Shown here piece after piece: positions 56,939 through 64,000 of a DNA stretch of 64,000 nucleotides. The notes beneath the pieces are model-generated. The model searched no databases, was not told the DNA's origin, and saw only the letters and a list, made by a program, of their open reading frames with translations. Numbering within the stretch: position 1 is the stretch's first letter; the number at the start of each line of letters is the position of its first letter. The stretch spans positions 124,001 through 188,000 of the forward strand of contig NZ_FOLD01000004.1 in the NCBI RefSeq assembly GCF_900112225.1, given 5' to 3'. A program made the position numbers and the translations under genes. The DNA is from Massilia yuzhufengensis (GTDB lineage: Bacteria > Pseudomonadota > Gammaproteobacteria > Burkholderiales > Burkholderiaceae_D).

Positions 56939-57394
56939 ATGCTCAAGCCCATTCTTCTTGTCGAAGACAACCCGCATGACCTCGAACTGACGCTGATCGC
57001 GTTGTCGAAGAGCCAGCTTGCCAACGAGGTGGTCGTCATGCGCGACGGCGCGGACGCGCTGGACTACCTGCGCCGCGAAGGCGAATTCTCCGGGCGCCCG
57101 GTCGGCAACCCGGCCGTCATCCTGCTCGACCTGAAGCTGCCGAAGGTGGACGGGCTCGAAGTGCTCAAGGAAATCCGCGACACCGAAACATTGCGCAGCG
57201 TGCCGGTAGTGATGCTGACCTCGTCCAAGGAAGAGCAGGACGTGGTGCGCAGCTATTCGCTGGGCGTGAACGCCTACGTGGTCAAGCCGGTGGATTTTAC
57301 CGAGTTCCTGCGCGCGATCGCCGACCTGGGCATCTTCTGGGCGGTCCTGAACGAACCGCCGCCGGGCTCGCGCCGCTACGTCAAGCCCAAGTGA
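56939..57394 (+). CDS. Phytochrome-associated response regulator (Rcp1-like)
   Basis: 151 residues, a single receiver domain with acidic VEDNPHD, phospho-acceptor in LLDLKLPKVDG, and LTSSKEEQD / KPVDF. Receiver-only regulators of this type are the usual partners of cyanobacterial-type phytochromes. It lies 7 nt after bphP and its end overlaps a convergent kinase gene by 19 nt. Confidence 0.93.
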   Translation: MLKPILLVEDNPHDLELTLIALSKSQLANEVVVMRDGADALDYLRREGEFSGRPVGNPAVILLDLKLPKVDGLEVLKEIRDTETLRSVPVVMLTSSKEEQDVVRSYSLGVNAYVVKPVDFTEFLRAIADLGIFWAVLNEPPPGSRRYVKPK

Positions 57395-59022
57395 GACTGT
57401 TGGCCTGAGCCGGCTGCATGCCGGTGGCGCTGCCCACGGCGCAGCAGGTGGCGGATGCGCGCACTGAGCGCGTCCGGGTGGTAGGGTTTCTGCAGCAGGT
57501 GCACCGACGCGTCCAGCTTGCCCTCGTGGGCCAGCACGCCTTCGGCATAGCCCGAGGTGTACAGCAGCTGCGCATGCGGCAGGCGCTCGCGCACGATCTC
57601 GCCCAGCTGCAGGCTGCTGACGGGCCCCGGCATGATCACGTCCGAGAACACCAGGTCGATGTGGCGCCCGCTCTCGATCACTTCCACCGCTTCCAGCGCG
57701 TCGGCCGCCTCCAGCACCTCGTAGCCCAGCGCCGACAAGATGCCGCAGGTCGAATCGCGCACGTGGGCTTCGTCCTCGACCACCAGGATGGTTTCCAGGC
57801 CGCCGGCCAGCGGCGCGCTGTGCACGGGCTCGGCTTCGCTTGGGGCCGCATCGCTGCGCGGCAGGTAGATGCGCACGCTGGTGCCGCGCCCGATCTCGCT
57901 GCGCAGCACGATCTCGCCCCCGGACTGCTTCACGAAGCCATAGGCCATCGACAGGCCCAGGCCGGTGCCCTGCCCGGTCGACTTGGTGGTGAAGAAAGGT
58001 TCGAAGGCGCGCTGCAGCACGTCCTGCGGCATGCCCTTGCCGGTATCGGCCACTTCGAGCATGACGTAGTCGCCCGGCGCCACTTCAGGCGGCAGGGCGG
58101 CCCCAAGGCCGGCGTTGCAGGCGCGGATGGTCAGGGTGCCGCTGCCGGCCATGGCGTCGCGCGCATTGATGGCCAGGTTCAGCAGCACGTTATTGAGCTG
58201 GTTGGGGTCGACCAGGGTGCTGCCCAGCCCCGGCTCGATCTCGGTGACGATGCGCGCGCTCGGGCCCAGCACACGGCGCATCATGTCGTCCATGTCGCGC
58301 AGCAGGTGGGCCGGATCGACCACCACCGACTGCAGCGGCTGGCGCCGCGCGAAGGCCAGCAGGTGGGCCGCCAGCTTGGCGCCGCGCTCCACGCCCGACA
58401 GCGCCATGTCGACGCGGCCCTTGGCGCTGTCGTTCAGGTTCCCCACCAGCTTGAGCAGCTGCAGGTTGCCGCCGATGATCTGCAACACATTGTTGAAGTC
58501 GTGCGCAACGCCGCCGGTGAGCTGGCCGATCGCTTCCATCTTCTGGGCCTGGTGCAGGGCCAGTTGGCTGGCCGCGAGCTGCTCCTGGCTCACCCGCAGC
58601 GACGCGAACGCGGCGTCGCGCTGGCGCCGGGCGATGCAGGCGCCGCTGTGGTAACGCACGCGCGCCACCAGCTCGCGCGGGTCGGGCCATTTCACCAGAT
58701 AATCGTTGGCGCCGACGGCAAAGGCCCGGGCCTTGACCTCCGGGTCGTCCTCGGACGACAGCACGATGATGGGGACGTCTTCGGTATCGGGATGGGCGCG
58801 CAGGCGGGCGGTGACCTCGAAGCCGTCGAGGTCGGGCATGCGCAGGTCGACCAGCACCACGGTGGCGCGCAGTTCGCGCGCCAGCTCGACCGCGCGTGCG
58901 GGGCTCGATTCGTAGCAGAGTGTATGGCCGACACAGCCCTTCAGGCCATGCGTAATGATGTCCTGTGCAAAGGGCTCATCATCGATGAGGAGAATGGAGC
59001 AGTCAGGACGATCGTCAATCAT
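57376..59022 (-). CDS. REC-HisKA-HATPase-REC hybrid kinase
   Basis: 548 residues: an N-terminal receiver (LLIDDEP, LVDLRMPDLDGFE, about 8-125), a coiled linker, a HisKA with His in GGVAHDFNNVLQI, a HATPase (GTGLGLSMAYG) and a C-terminal receiver (about 410-530, FSDVIMP). Convergent with the phytochrome regulator gene, overlapping by 19 nt. A phosphorelay linked to the phytochrome pair is plausible but not shown. Confidence 0.93.
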   Translation of the reverse strand: MIDDRPDCSILLIDDEPFAQDIITHGLKGCVGHTLCYESSPARAVELARELRATVVLVDLRMPDLDGFEVTARLRAHPDTEDVPIIVLSSEDDPEVKARAFAVGANDYLVKWPDPRELVARVRYHSGACIARRQRDAAFASLRVSQEQLAASQLALHQAQKMEAIGQLTGGVAHDFNNVLQIIGGNLQLLKLVGNLNDSAKGRVDMALSGVERGAKLAAHLLAFARRQPLQSVVVDPAHLLRDMDDMMRRVLGPSARIVTEIEPGLGSTLVDPNQLNNVLLNLAINARDAMAGSGTLTIRACNAGLGAALPPEVAPGDYVMLEVADTGKGMPQDVLQRAFEPFFTTKSTGQGTGLGLSMAYGFVKQSGGEIVLRSEIGRGTSVRIYLPRSDAAPSEAEPVHSAPLAGGLETILVVEDEAHVRDSTCGILSALGYEVLEAADALEAVEVIESGRHIDLVFSDVIMPGPVSSLQLGEIVRERLPHAQLLYTSGYAEGVLAHEGKLDASVHLLQKPYHPDALSARIRHLLRRGQRHRHAAGSGQQSHLGLT

Positions 59023-59182
59023 TGCGTAAGGGTCACAGATGCGACACGATCTTGCAAAATGGTAAGCGTTAATTCTACATCACTCACTTCAGTTCCGATA
59101 CATTTGACGATTTTGAGGCGTGCGCACGTATTTACAGCACATCCTCCTTGCAAGCGGGGGATGGCGGCGCCATCTACGCCGC

Positions 59183-59512
59183 ATGCCCAAGCGCCGCTCC
59201 GAACCGGTTGAGTCCTCGCCCCTGCCTGACGCCCTGTGCCCGCTGTGCGGCCGCGCACTGGGATCCGTCAATATCGACCGCCACCACCTGGTGCCCAAGA
59301 CCTTCAAGGGCAAGGAACAGTTCCCGATCCACAAGATCTGCCACCGCAAGATCCACTCGGCATTTACAGAGCGCGAGCTGCTGCAGGCCTACCACACCTG
59401 GGAGGCCCTGCGCGGGCACGACGCGATCCGCGCCTTCATCGACTGGGTGGCGAAGAAGCCGCCCGGCTTCTATACTCGTACCGATACATCGAACAAGAAG
59501 AAGTTCCGCTAG
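59183..59512 (+). CDS. HNH endonuclease-family protein
   Basis: 109 residues. Zinc-type HNH pattern: CPLCGR, then DRHHLVPKTF and HKICHRKIHSAF. The start MPKRRSEP is taken; an upstream in-frame ATG (59120) is possible. Small HNH proteins of this form occur alone on chromosomes and their role is unclear. Confidence 0.85.
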   Translation: MPKRRSEPVESSPLPDALCPLCGRALGSVNIDRHHLVPKTFKGKEQFPIHKICHRKIHSAFTERELLQAYHTWEALRGHDAIRAFIDWVAKKPPGFYTRTDTSNKKKFR

Positions 59513-59537
59513 CTTGTTCGGCTGCGGTGAGACCGGC

Positions 59538-60118
59538 ATGCAAATCGACTGGATCCACTCCACACCCTGGACCTCGCTCGCCGGCGGCCTCCTGATCGGC
59601 GCCGGCATCGCGCTGTTCATCCTGCTGGTCGGCCGCGTCGCCGGCATCAGCGGCATCGTCGGCGGGCTGCTCAGGCCCAGGCCCGGTGAGACCGGCTGGC
59701 GGATTGCCTTCCTGGCCGGCCTGCTTGGCGCGCCGCTGGTCTGGGGCTGTTCGCAGCGCTGCCCGAGGCCCGGGTCGACGCCAGCCTGCCGCTGCTAGCC
59801 GGGCTGCTGGTAGGCGTGGGCACCCGCTATGGGTCCGGCTTCACCAGCGGCCATGGCATCTGCGGGCTGTCACACGGCTCGCCGCGCGCGTTCGCCGCCA
59901 CCGTCGCCTTCATGGCGGCCGGCTTCGTCACCGACCGGCGGCTGGTCCTTGGCAGCCTGGTGTTCGGCCTGGGCTGGGGGCTGGCGGGCTACTGCCCCGG
60001 ACCGGCGCTGGTGTCGCTGGTGTGGGGTGGGGTAAAGCCGCTGGTGTTTGTCGGTGCGATGGTGGCGGGGATGGGGGTGTATGAGGTGGTTGGGAGGATG
60101 CGGGCGTCGGGTCGTTAG
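59538..60118 (+). pseudogene. YeeE/YedE-type sulfur transporter, frameshifted and internally fused
   Basis: Frame 1 (59538 onward) gives MQIDWIHSTPWTSLAGGLLIGAG...RIAFLAGLLGAPLVWG, then stops early. Loss of one G in the run at 59743-59746 restores the reading GLFAALPEAR...GTRYGSGFTSGHGICGLSHGSPR in the other frame. The second part jumps from FMAAGFV straight to RRLVLGSLVFGLGWGLAGYCPGPAL, which normally belongs near the end of a separate partner gene. So a deletion seems to have joined two adjacent genes. It could be one sequencing error plus a real fusion. Confidence 0.78.
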
Positions 60119-60162
60119 GGCTTCCGAAGTCGCTGCCCCCACCCCACCACAAACCTCAAACA

Positions 60163-60192
60163 ACGTCGTCCCGGCGAAGGCCGGGACGACGG
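60163..60192. repeat. REP-like family B, single unit
   Basis: CGTCGTCCCGGCGAAGG paired with its inverse CCGGGACGACGG, after the YeeE pseudogene. The 60119-60258 region has no other visible feature. Confidence 0.8.
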
Positions 60193-60258
60193 GAGGAGTT
60201 TGCGGCTATTCAATCTTCGGGGCCGCATTCTGAAAACGCCTTCATTCATCGACCAATA

Positions 60259-60288
60259 CAAAAAGGGCCGCATTCACATGCGGCCCTT
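60259..60288 (-). terminator. tRNA-Asn 1 terminator
   Basis: Stem AAGGGCCGCAT / ATGCGGCCCTT followed by a T-run on the minus strand, 7 nt after the tRNA. Confidence 0.88.
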
Positions 60289-60295
60289 CGAATTC

Positions 60296-60371
60296 TGGCT
60301 CCCCGACCTGGACTCGAACCAGGGACCTGCGGATTAACAGTCCGTCGCTCTACCAACTGAGCTATCAGGGA
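60296..60371 (-). tRNA. tRNA-Asn(GTT), copy 1
   Basis: 76 nt including an encoded CCA. Cloverleaf arms are visible (TCCCTGA acceptor paired with TCGGGGA, AGCTC...GAGC D-arm, TTCGAGTCC T-arm) with anticodon GTT in CTGTTAATC. A -10 TATAAT lies at 60383-60388. Confidence 0.97.
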
Positions 60372-60497
60372 AAAGAGGCCGCATTATAGCGAGCCAAAAT
60401 GGATTTGACCAGTGCCTCGCGTAAATGGACCTCGGGAAGCAAGGTGCGGGGGGCTTTGCTATAGTCGCCACTCCTTTGTTTTCGCCCCAACATTCCC

Positions 60498-61706
60498 ATG
60501 ACAACGTCCCGCCTCTTCGGTACCCCACTCTCCCCTTCCGCCACCAAGGTCATGCTGCTCGGCTCCGGTGAACTCGGCAAGGAAGTCATCATTTCCCTGC
60601 AGCGCCTGGGTGTCGAAGTGATCGCGGTCGACCGCTATCCGAATGCGCCCGGCCACCAGGTCGCGCACCGCGCCCACGTCATCGACATGACCGACGGCGC
60701 CGCACTGTCCGCGCTGATCGCGCTGGAGAAGCCCGACCTCGTGGTGCCGGAAATCGAGGCCATCGCCACCGAGACCCTGCTGGCGCTGGAGCAAGCGGGC
60801 CAGATCACCTGCATCCCGACCGCGCGCGCGGCGATGCTGACCATGAACCGCGAAGGCATCCGGCGCCTGGCGGCCGAGGAGCTCGGGCTGCCCACCTCGC
60901 CCTACCGTTTCGCCAGCAGCCTCGAAGAACTGCAGCAGGCCTGCGCGCATGTCGGTTTCCCCTGCGTGGTGAAACCGGTCATGTCCTCATCCGGCAAGGG
61001 ACAGTCGAAGCTCGACAGCGCCGCAGACGTGGCGGCCGCGTGGGACTACGCGGCCAGCGGCAGCCGGGTCGACGCCGGCCGCGTGATCGCGGAAGGCTTC
61101 ATCGACTTCGACTACGAGATCACGCTGCTGACGGTGCGCTCGGTGGGCGCGGACGGCCAGGTCGAGACCGGTTTTTGCGAGCCGATCGGCCACAAGCAGG
61201 TGCAGGGCGACTACGTGGAATCGTGGCAGCCGCACCCGATGGACCCGGTGGCGCTGGACCGTGCGCGCGACATCGCAGCGAAGGTGACGGCGGACCTGGG
61301 CGGCTGCGGCGTGTTCGGCGTGGAGCTGTTCGTGAAAGGCGAAATGGTGTGGTTCTCGGAAGTGAGCCCGCGTCCGCACGACACCGGCATGGTGACCATG
61401 GCCAGCCAGGTGCAGAGCGAGTTCGAACTGCATGCAAAAGCCATCCTGGGCCTGCCCGTGAACGTGGCGCTGCGCGCGCCGGGCGCATCGGCCGTCATCT
61501 ACGGCCAGCATGACGCCACCGGCATCGCCTTCGAGGGCGTGGCCGATGCGCTGCGCGTGCCGGGCACGGACCTGCGCCTGTTCGGCAAGCCGGAATCCTT
61601 CGAACGCCGCCGCATGGGCGTGGCGCTGGCGACCGCCGGCGACGTCGATACCGCGCGCCAGCGGGCGCTGGAAGCGGCCTCGCGCGTCAAACCAGTGGTC
61701 CGCTAG
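60498..61706 (+). CDS. purT: Formate-dependent GAR transformylase
   Basis: 402 residues, ATP-grasp enzyme. N-terminal [20 protein letters not shown]-grasp core with [14 protein letters not shown] and the metal site in [13 protein letters not shown]. It formylates glycinamide ribonucleotide using formate and ATP, an alternative to PurN. It stands between two tRNA-Asn copies and appears monocistronic. Confidence 0.96.
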   Translation: MTTSRLFGTPLSPSATKVMLLGSGELGKEVIISLQRLGVEVIAVDRYPNAPGHQVAHRAHVIDMTDGAALSALIALEKPDLVVPEIEAIATETLLALEQAGQITCIPTARAAMLTMNREGIRRLAAEELGLPTSPYRFASSLEELQQACAHVGFPCVVKPVMSSSGKGQSKLDSAADVAAAWDYAASGSRVDAGRVIAEGFIDFDYEITLLTVRSVGADGQVETGFCEPIGHKQVQGDYVESWQPHPMDPVALDRARDIAAKVTADLGGCGVFGVELFVKGEMVWFSEVSPRPHDTGMVTMASQVQSEFELHAKAILGLPVNVALRAPGASAVIYGQHDATGIAFEGVADALRVPGTDLRLFGKPESFERRRMGVALATAGDVDTARQRALEAASRVKPVVR

Positions 61707-61784
61707 GCGCTGACGGGATGGGAATGGCGCTGCGGCGCCAGTGGTTCCGAAGTCCGCACCACCTGATCACTCCCCGCCCTCACC

Positions 61785-61808
61785 ACCGTCGTCCCGGCGG
61801 AAGGTGGT
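61785..61808. repeat. Degenerate REP-like family B half-unit
   Basis: CGTCGTCCCGGCGGAAGG with the second half lost, between purT and tRNA-Asn copy 2. Confidence 0.5.
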
Positions 61809-61860
61809 GAATCATCGGTCCGGGCCGCATTCAGACTGCAGCGTATTCCTCAGCCCAAAA

Positions 61861-61890
61861 CAAAAAGGGCCGCATTCACATGCGGCCCTT
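61861..61890 (-). terminator. tRNA-Asn 2 terminator
   Basis: Same stem as the copy 1 terminator (GGGCCGCAT / ATGCGGCCC), followed by a T-run on the minus strand. Confidence 0.88.
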
Positions 61891-61897
61891 CAAATTC

Positions 61898-61973
61898 TGG
61901 CTCCCCGACCTGGACTCGAACCAGGGACCTGCGGATTAACAGTCCGTCGCTCTACCAACTGAGCTATCAGGGA
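61898..61973 (-). tRNA. tRNA-Asn(GTT), copy 2
   Basis: Identical over 76 nt to copy 1, including the CCA end. -10 TATAAT at 61985-61990. The block from terminator to -10 (about 130 bp) is nearly the same as for copy 1, indicating duplication. Confidence 0.97.
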
Positions 61974-62040
61974 TTAGAGGCCGTATTATAGCAGCGGTTT
62001 ACGATTTCGCGAAGCGCGAGCTATCGAAAGGCAATATTTC

Positions 62041-62799
62041 TTACTGCGATGCGCGCTTGACCAGTTTCGCCAACTCGTCCAGCACGAGCTGCGGTTCCGA
62101 CATCTGTGGAAAATGCGCGCTGCCGGTTGCAATCACCCGTTCTCCCAGCGGCGACAGGCGCGCCAGCGCTTCCTGGTTGCGTTCGCGCTCGCGCAGCGCA
62201 TCGCTTGACACCATCCAGCGCGGCAGCCGCTTGCCGCCGGACAGCACGGTGACGGGGATCGGCGGGAAGGCGGCCACTTCCGCGATCTCGGCGACCGTTT
62301 CCAGTTCGTTGCTGATCTCGTCATGCGGATCGAGCGGCGAGAAGCGCTCCAGCAGGCCGGCCATTGCGCGCTGCAGGCCGGAGCGATAGCGCTTCATGTT
62401 GACGACATCGTCGGGCGCCGTGGCGTCCAGGAACAGCACGCCGCCGGTCTCTTCCGGATAGACCCGCGCGAACAGGTTGGCATGCAGCCCGCCGAACGAA
62501 TGCCCGACCAGCACGAAGGGCGGCCTCGCGCCGATCTCGCGCAGCAGTGCGCGCAGCTGCAGCACGACCGTGGTGCCCAGCTGCGGCTCGCGGGGATGCG
62601 TGCTGCCGCCCACACCGGGCCGGTCATAGCTCACCACCGTGCCAAGCTGCTGGATATCGGGAAACAGCCGGTGCCATCCTTCGAGCGGGCCGCCGGCGCC
62701 GTTGAGCATGACGATGGTGGGGCTGCCCTGCCCTGACATGGAAAAGCGCAGCACCTGGTTGGCGACGGCGATGCTTCTGCTTTTTGGAAGTTGCTTCAC
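62041..62799 (-). CDS. Alpha/beta hydrolase
   Basis: About 252 residues if the GTG at 62799 (VKQLPKSRS) is the start; no clear ribosome site was found and the start is uncertain. Oxyanion motif LNGAGG, nucleophile GHSFGG, catalytic His in GSAHFPQ. Substrate unknown. It stands alone between tRNA-Asn copies 2 and 3. Confidence 0.82.
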   Translation of the reverse strand: MKQLPKSRSIAVANQVLRFSMSGQGSPTIVMLNGAGGPLEGWHRLFPDIQQLGTVVSYDRPGVGGSTHPREPQLGTTVVLQLRALLREIGARPPFVLVGHSFGGLHANLFARVYPEETGGVLFLDATAPDDVVNMKRYRSGLQRAMAGLLERFSPLDPHDEISNELETVAEIAEVAAFPPIPVTVLSGGKRLPRWMVSSDALRERERNQEALARLSPLGERVIATGSAHFPQMSEPQLVLDELAKLVKRASQ

Positions 62800-63125
62800 T
62801 GTGTGCCCTGAGGAGGATGGTGGGGGCAGCGTACGCTGTGTGTATGTGGGATGGCAACTTAATGCGACGATCCCAACGTCGATCAACCCTCATCATCCCG
62901 CAACTAACCAACGTCGTCCCGGCGCAGGCCGGGACCCAATTTCGTCGCGTTATGTTGTCGCTTCGCGGATGCTTACGTGGGATGCGCGGAACTTGGGCGA
63001 AATGATGCCAATGGCATCATTTCGGCCTTCGCCGGTAGTCGTAGCTGCCAGAAGAAAGTGGCGACTCATCGTTCATGGCCGCACGCCTACTCATCCGTGC
63101 AGCACACCCAAACCCCACCAAAAAC
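62800..63125. other. Intergenic region with REP-like units
   Basis: This stretch (part of a 363-nt gap up to tRNA-Asn 3) has no convincing gene. It holds a family B unit at 62911-62942 and a mosaic unit at about 62988-63042, in which a perfect ATGATGCCA/TGGCATCAT hairpin sits within a family B frame. Confidence 0.7.
62911..63042. repeat. REP-like family B unit plus mosaic hairpin unit
   Basis: Unit 62911-62942 has core CCCGGCGCAGGCCGGG. The second (62988-63042) starts AACTTGGG, then the hairpin GAAATGATGCCA/TGGCATCATTTC, then GGCCTTCGCCGG, and so combines two repeat types. Confidence 0.75.
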
Positions 63126-63154
63126 AAAAAGGCCACATCTCACGATGTGGCCTT
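63126..63154 (-). terminator. tRNA-Asn 3 terminator
   Basis: Stem AAAGGCCACATC / GATGTGGCCTTT with a T-run on the minus strand, different in sequence from the terminators of copies 1 and 2. Confidence 0.87.
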
Positions 63155-63162
63155 TCACATTC

Positions 63163-63238
63163 TGGCTCCCCGACCTGGACTCGAACCAGGGACCTGCGGA
63201 TTAACAGTCCGTCGCTCTACCAACTGAGCTATCAGGGA
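63163..63238 (-). tRNA. tRNA-Asn(GTT), copy 3
   Basis: Identical over 76 nt to copies 1 and 2. It has the clearest promoter of the three. Confidence 0.97.
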
Positions 63239-63249
63239 ATTGAGACAGC

Positions 63250-63278
63250 ATTTTATCTTTGCAATGACTCGCTGTCAA
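63250..63278 (-). promoter_or_regulatory. Promoter of tRNA-Asn copy 3
   Basis: TTGACA (63273-63278), 17-bp spacer, TAAAAT (63250-63255) on the minus strand, about 11 nt before the tRNA 5' end. Confidence 0.8.
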
Positions 63279-63310
63279 ACTGGCGGCGTGTCATGCAGAA
63301 ACTTCTGCTG

Positions 63311-63344
63311 CTCTTCGGAACCAGCTTGCGCCAGGTCCGAAGAG
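63311..63344 (-). terminator. Hairpin after the aminotransferase gene
   Basis: On the minus strand CTCTTCGGACCTGGC and GCTGGTTCCGAAGAG pair around a GCAA loop, 9 nt after the aminotransferase stop. The following T-run is weak, so the termination role is probable only. Confidence 0.65.
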
Positions 63345-63352
63345 CCGAGATT

Positions 63353-64000
63353 TTAAAGAACTTTCGCGACGGCGTCAACGACGCGGTCGAGGTTGGTCGA
63401 GTTCAGGGCGGCGACGCAGATGCGGCCGGTGTCGACCGCATAGATCGACTGCTCGCGCAGCTTGCCGACCTGCTCCTTGGTCAGGCCCGAGTACGAGAAC
63501 ATGCCCACCTGCTGGCGCACGAATTCGAAGTCGTGGCCGGGGGCCTTTTCCTTGAGCTTCTCGACCATGGCGCTGCGCATTTCGCGGATGCGCACGCGCA
63601 TGCCAGCCAGCTCTTCTTCCCACAGCTTGCGCAGTTCGGGCGTGGACAGCACCATCGCGACGGCCTTGGCGGCGTGGCTTGGCGGGTTCGAGTAGTTGGT
63701 GCGGATCACGCGCTTGAGCTGCGAGAGTACGCGTGCCGATTCTTCGGCGCTGGTCGAGACGATCGACAGCGCGCCGACGCGCTCGCCGTACAGCGAGAAC
63801 GACTTCGAGAACGAGTTCGACACCAGGAAGGGCATGCCGGTGTCGGCGAAGCGGCGCACCACGGCGCCGTCTTCGTCGATGCCCGCGCCGAAGCCCTGGT
63901 AGGCCATGTCGAGGAAGGGCACCAGGCCGCCTTCGAGCACGGCGGCGATGACCTGGGTCCACTGGTCCTGGGTCAGGTCGGCGCCGGTCGGGTTGTGGCA
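63353..64000 (-). CDS. tyrB: Aromatic amino acid/aspartate aminotransferase, partial
   Basis: The C-terminal 215 residues or so; the 5' part is outside the window. It begins within CHNPTGADLTQDQW, with PLP-binding Lys in NSFSKSFSLYGERVG and the substrate Arg in TGRICVAALN. Class I aspartate-type fold of the AspC/TyrB family; distinguishing the two needs the missing part. Confidence 0.9.
   Translation of the reverse strand, partial: CHNPTGADLTQDQWTQVIAAVLEGGLVPFLDMAYQGFGAGIDEDGAVVRRFADTGMPFLVSNSFSKSFSLYGERVGALSIVSTSAEESARVLSQLKRVIRTNYSNPPSHAAKAVAMVLSTPELRKLWEEELAGMRVRIREMRSAMVEKLKEKAPGHDFEFVRQQVGMFSYSGLTKEQVGKLREQSIYAVDTGRICVAALNSTNLDRVVDAVAKVL

Noticed and set aside
54511..57039. Very long open frame (842 codons) on the minus strand opposite bphP
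   Set aside because: It is antisense to a clear bacteriophytochrome; its composition (Arg, His, Gly, Val rich, no domains) is typical of shadow frames in high-GC DNA.

Overview
The window looks like a chromosomal segment of a high-GC betaproteobacterium, most likely Oxalobacteraceae (Massilia/Telluria type). The basis is the betaproteobacterial gene neighbourhoods (isc operon with hscBA, rpsO-pnp, ilvBNC-pssA-leuA, the sigma/DUF3619/DUF3106/RDD cluster) and the abundance of short extragenic palindromes. This assignment is inference from gene content; no 16S rRNA gene is present.

Layout. 1-4297 (minus) is a stressosome-type partner-switching operon, rsbR-rsbS-rsbT, followed by a switch-kinase/PP2C fusion, a histidine kinase and a response regulator that runs off the window. 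4498-10910 is a heavy-metal efflux operon, czcICBA (minus), with a divergent Cd/Pb-type MerR regulator; a MerR-style promoter with a 19-bp spacer lies between them. 11081-22216 is mainly housekeeping: pnp, rpsO, two lipoproteins, leuA, pssA, a SIMPL protein, and ilvBNC with a long leader. 22599-26171 is a taurine/sulfonate-type ABC importer led by a TauD-like dioxygenase. 26394-28630 (plus) is a sigma factor with DUF3619, DUF3106 and RDD proteins. 28784-37201 (minus) holds a pseudouridine synthase, a threonine aldolase, a methyltransferase and the full isc operon iscR-S-U-A-hscB-hscA-fdx-iscX.

37403-52584 is mixed: a UDG-like protein lacking the catalytic motif, a CBS protein, a FAH/maleylacetoacetate isomerase pair with a divergent LysR regulator, an Amj-type lipid II flippase, ChaC, a YciI protein, a probable SOS-controlled radical SAM protein, a DTW tRNA-modifying enzyme attached to an EmrAB-type tripartite efflux operon, and two secreted hydrolases. 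52607-59022 is a signalling island: a PAS-PAS hybrid kinase, a bacteriophytochrome with its response regulator, and a REC-kinase-REC hybrid. 59183-64000 has an HNH protein, a doubly damaged YeeE/YedE gene, three identical tRNA-Asn genes interleaved with purT and a hydrolase, and the 3' part of an aromatic aminotransferase gene.

Several repeat systems are scattered between genes: two REP-like families that often occur as inverted pairs about 90-125 bp long, a small class of perfect hairpins with a TGCCA/TGGCA core, and two MITE-like elements with 30-bp terminal inverted repeats. Some of these have entered genes: one terminal repeat supplies the start codon of a secreted lipase, one REP encodes the tail of an ABC ATPase, and one supplies the stop codon of hscB. 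No CRISPR array, insertion sequence with transposase, or prophage gene was seen.
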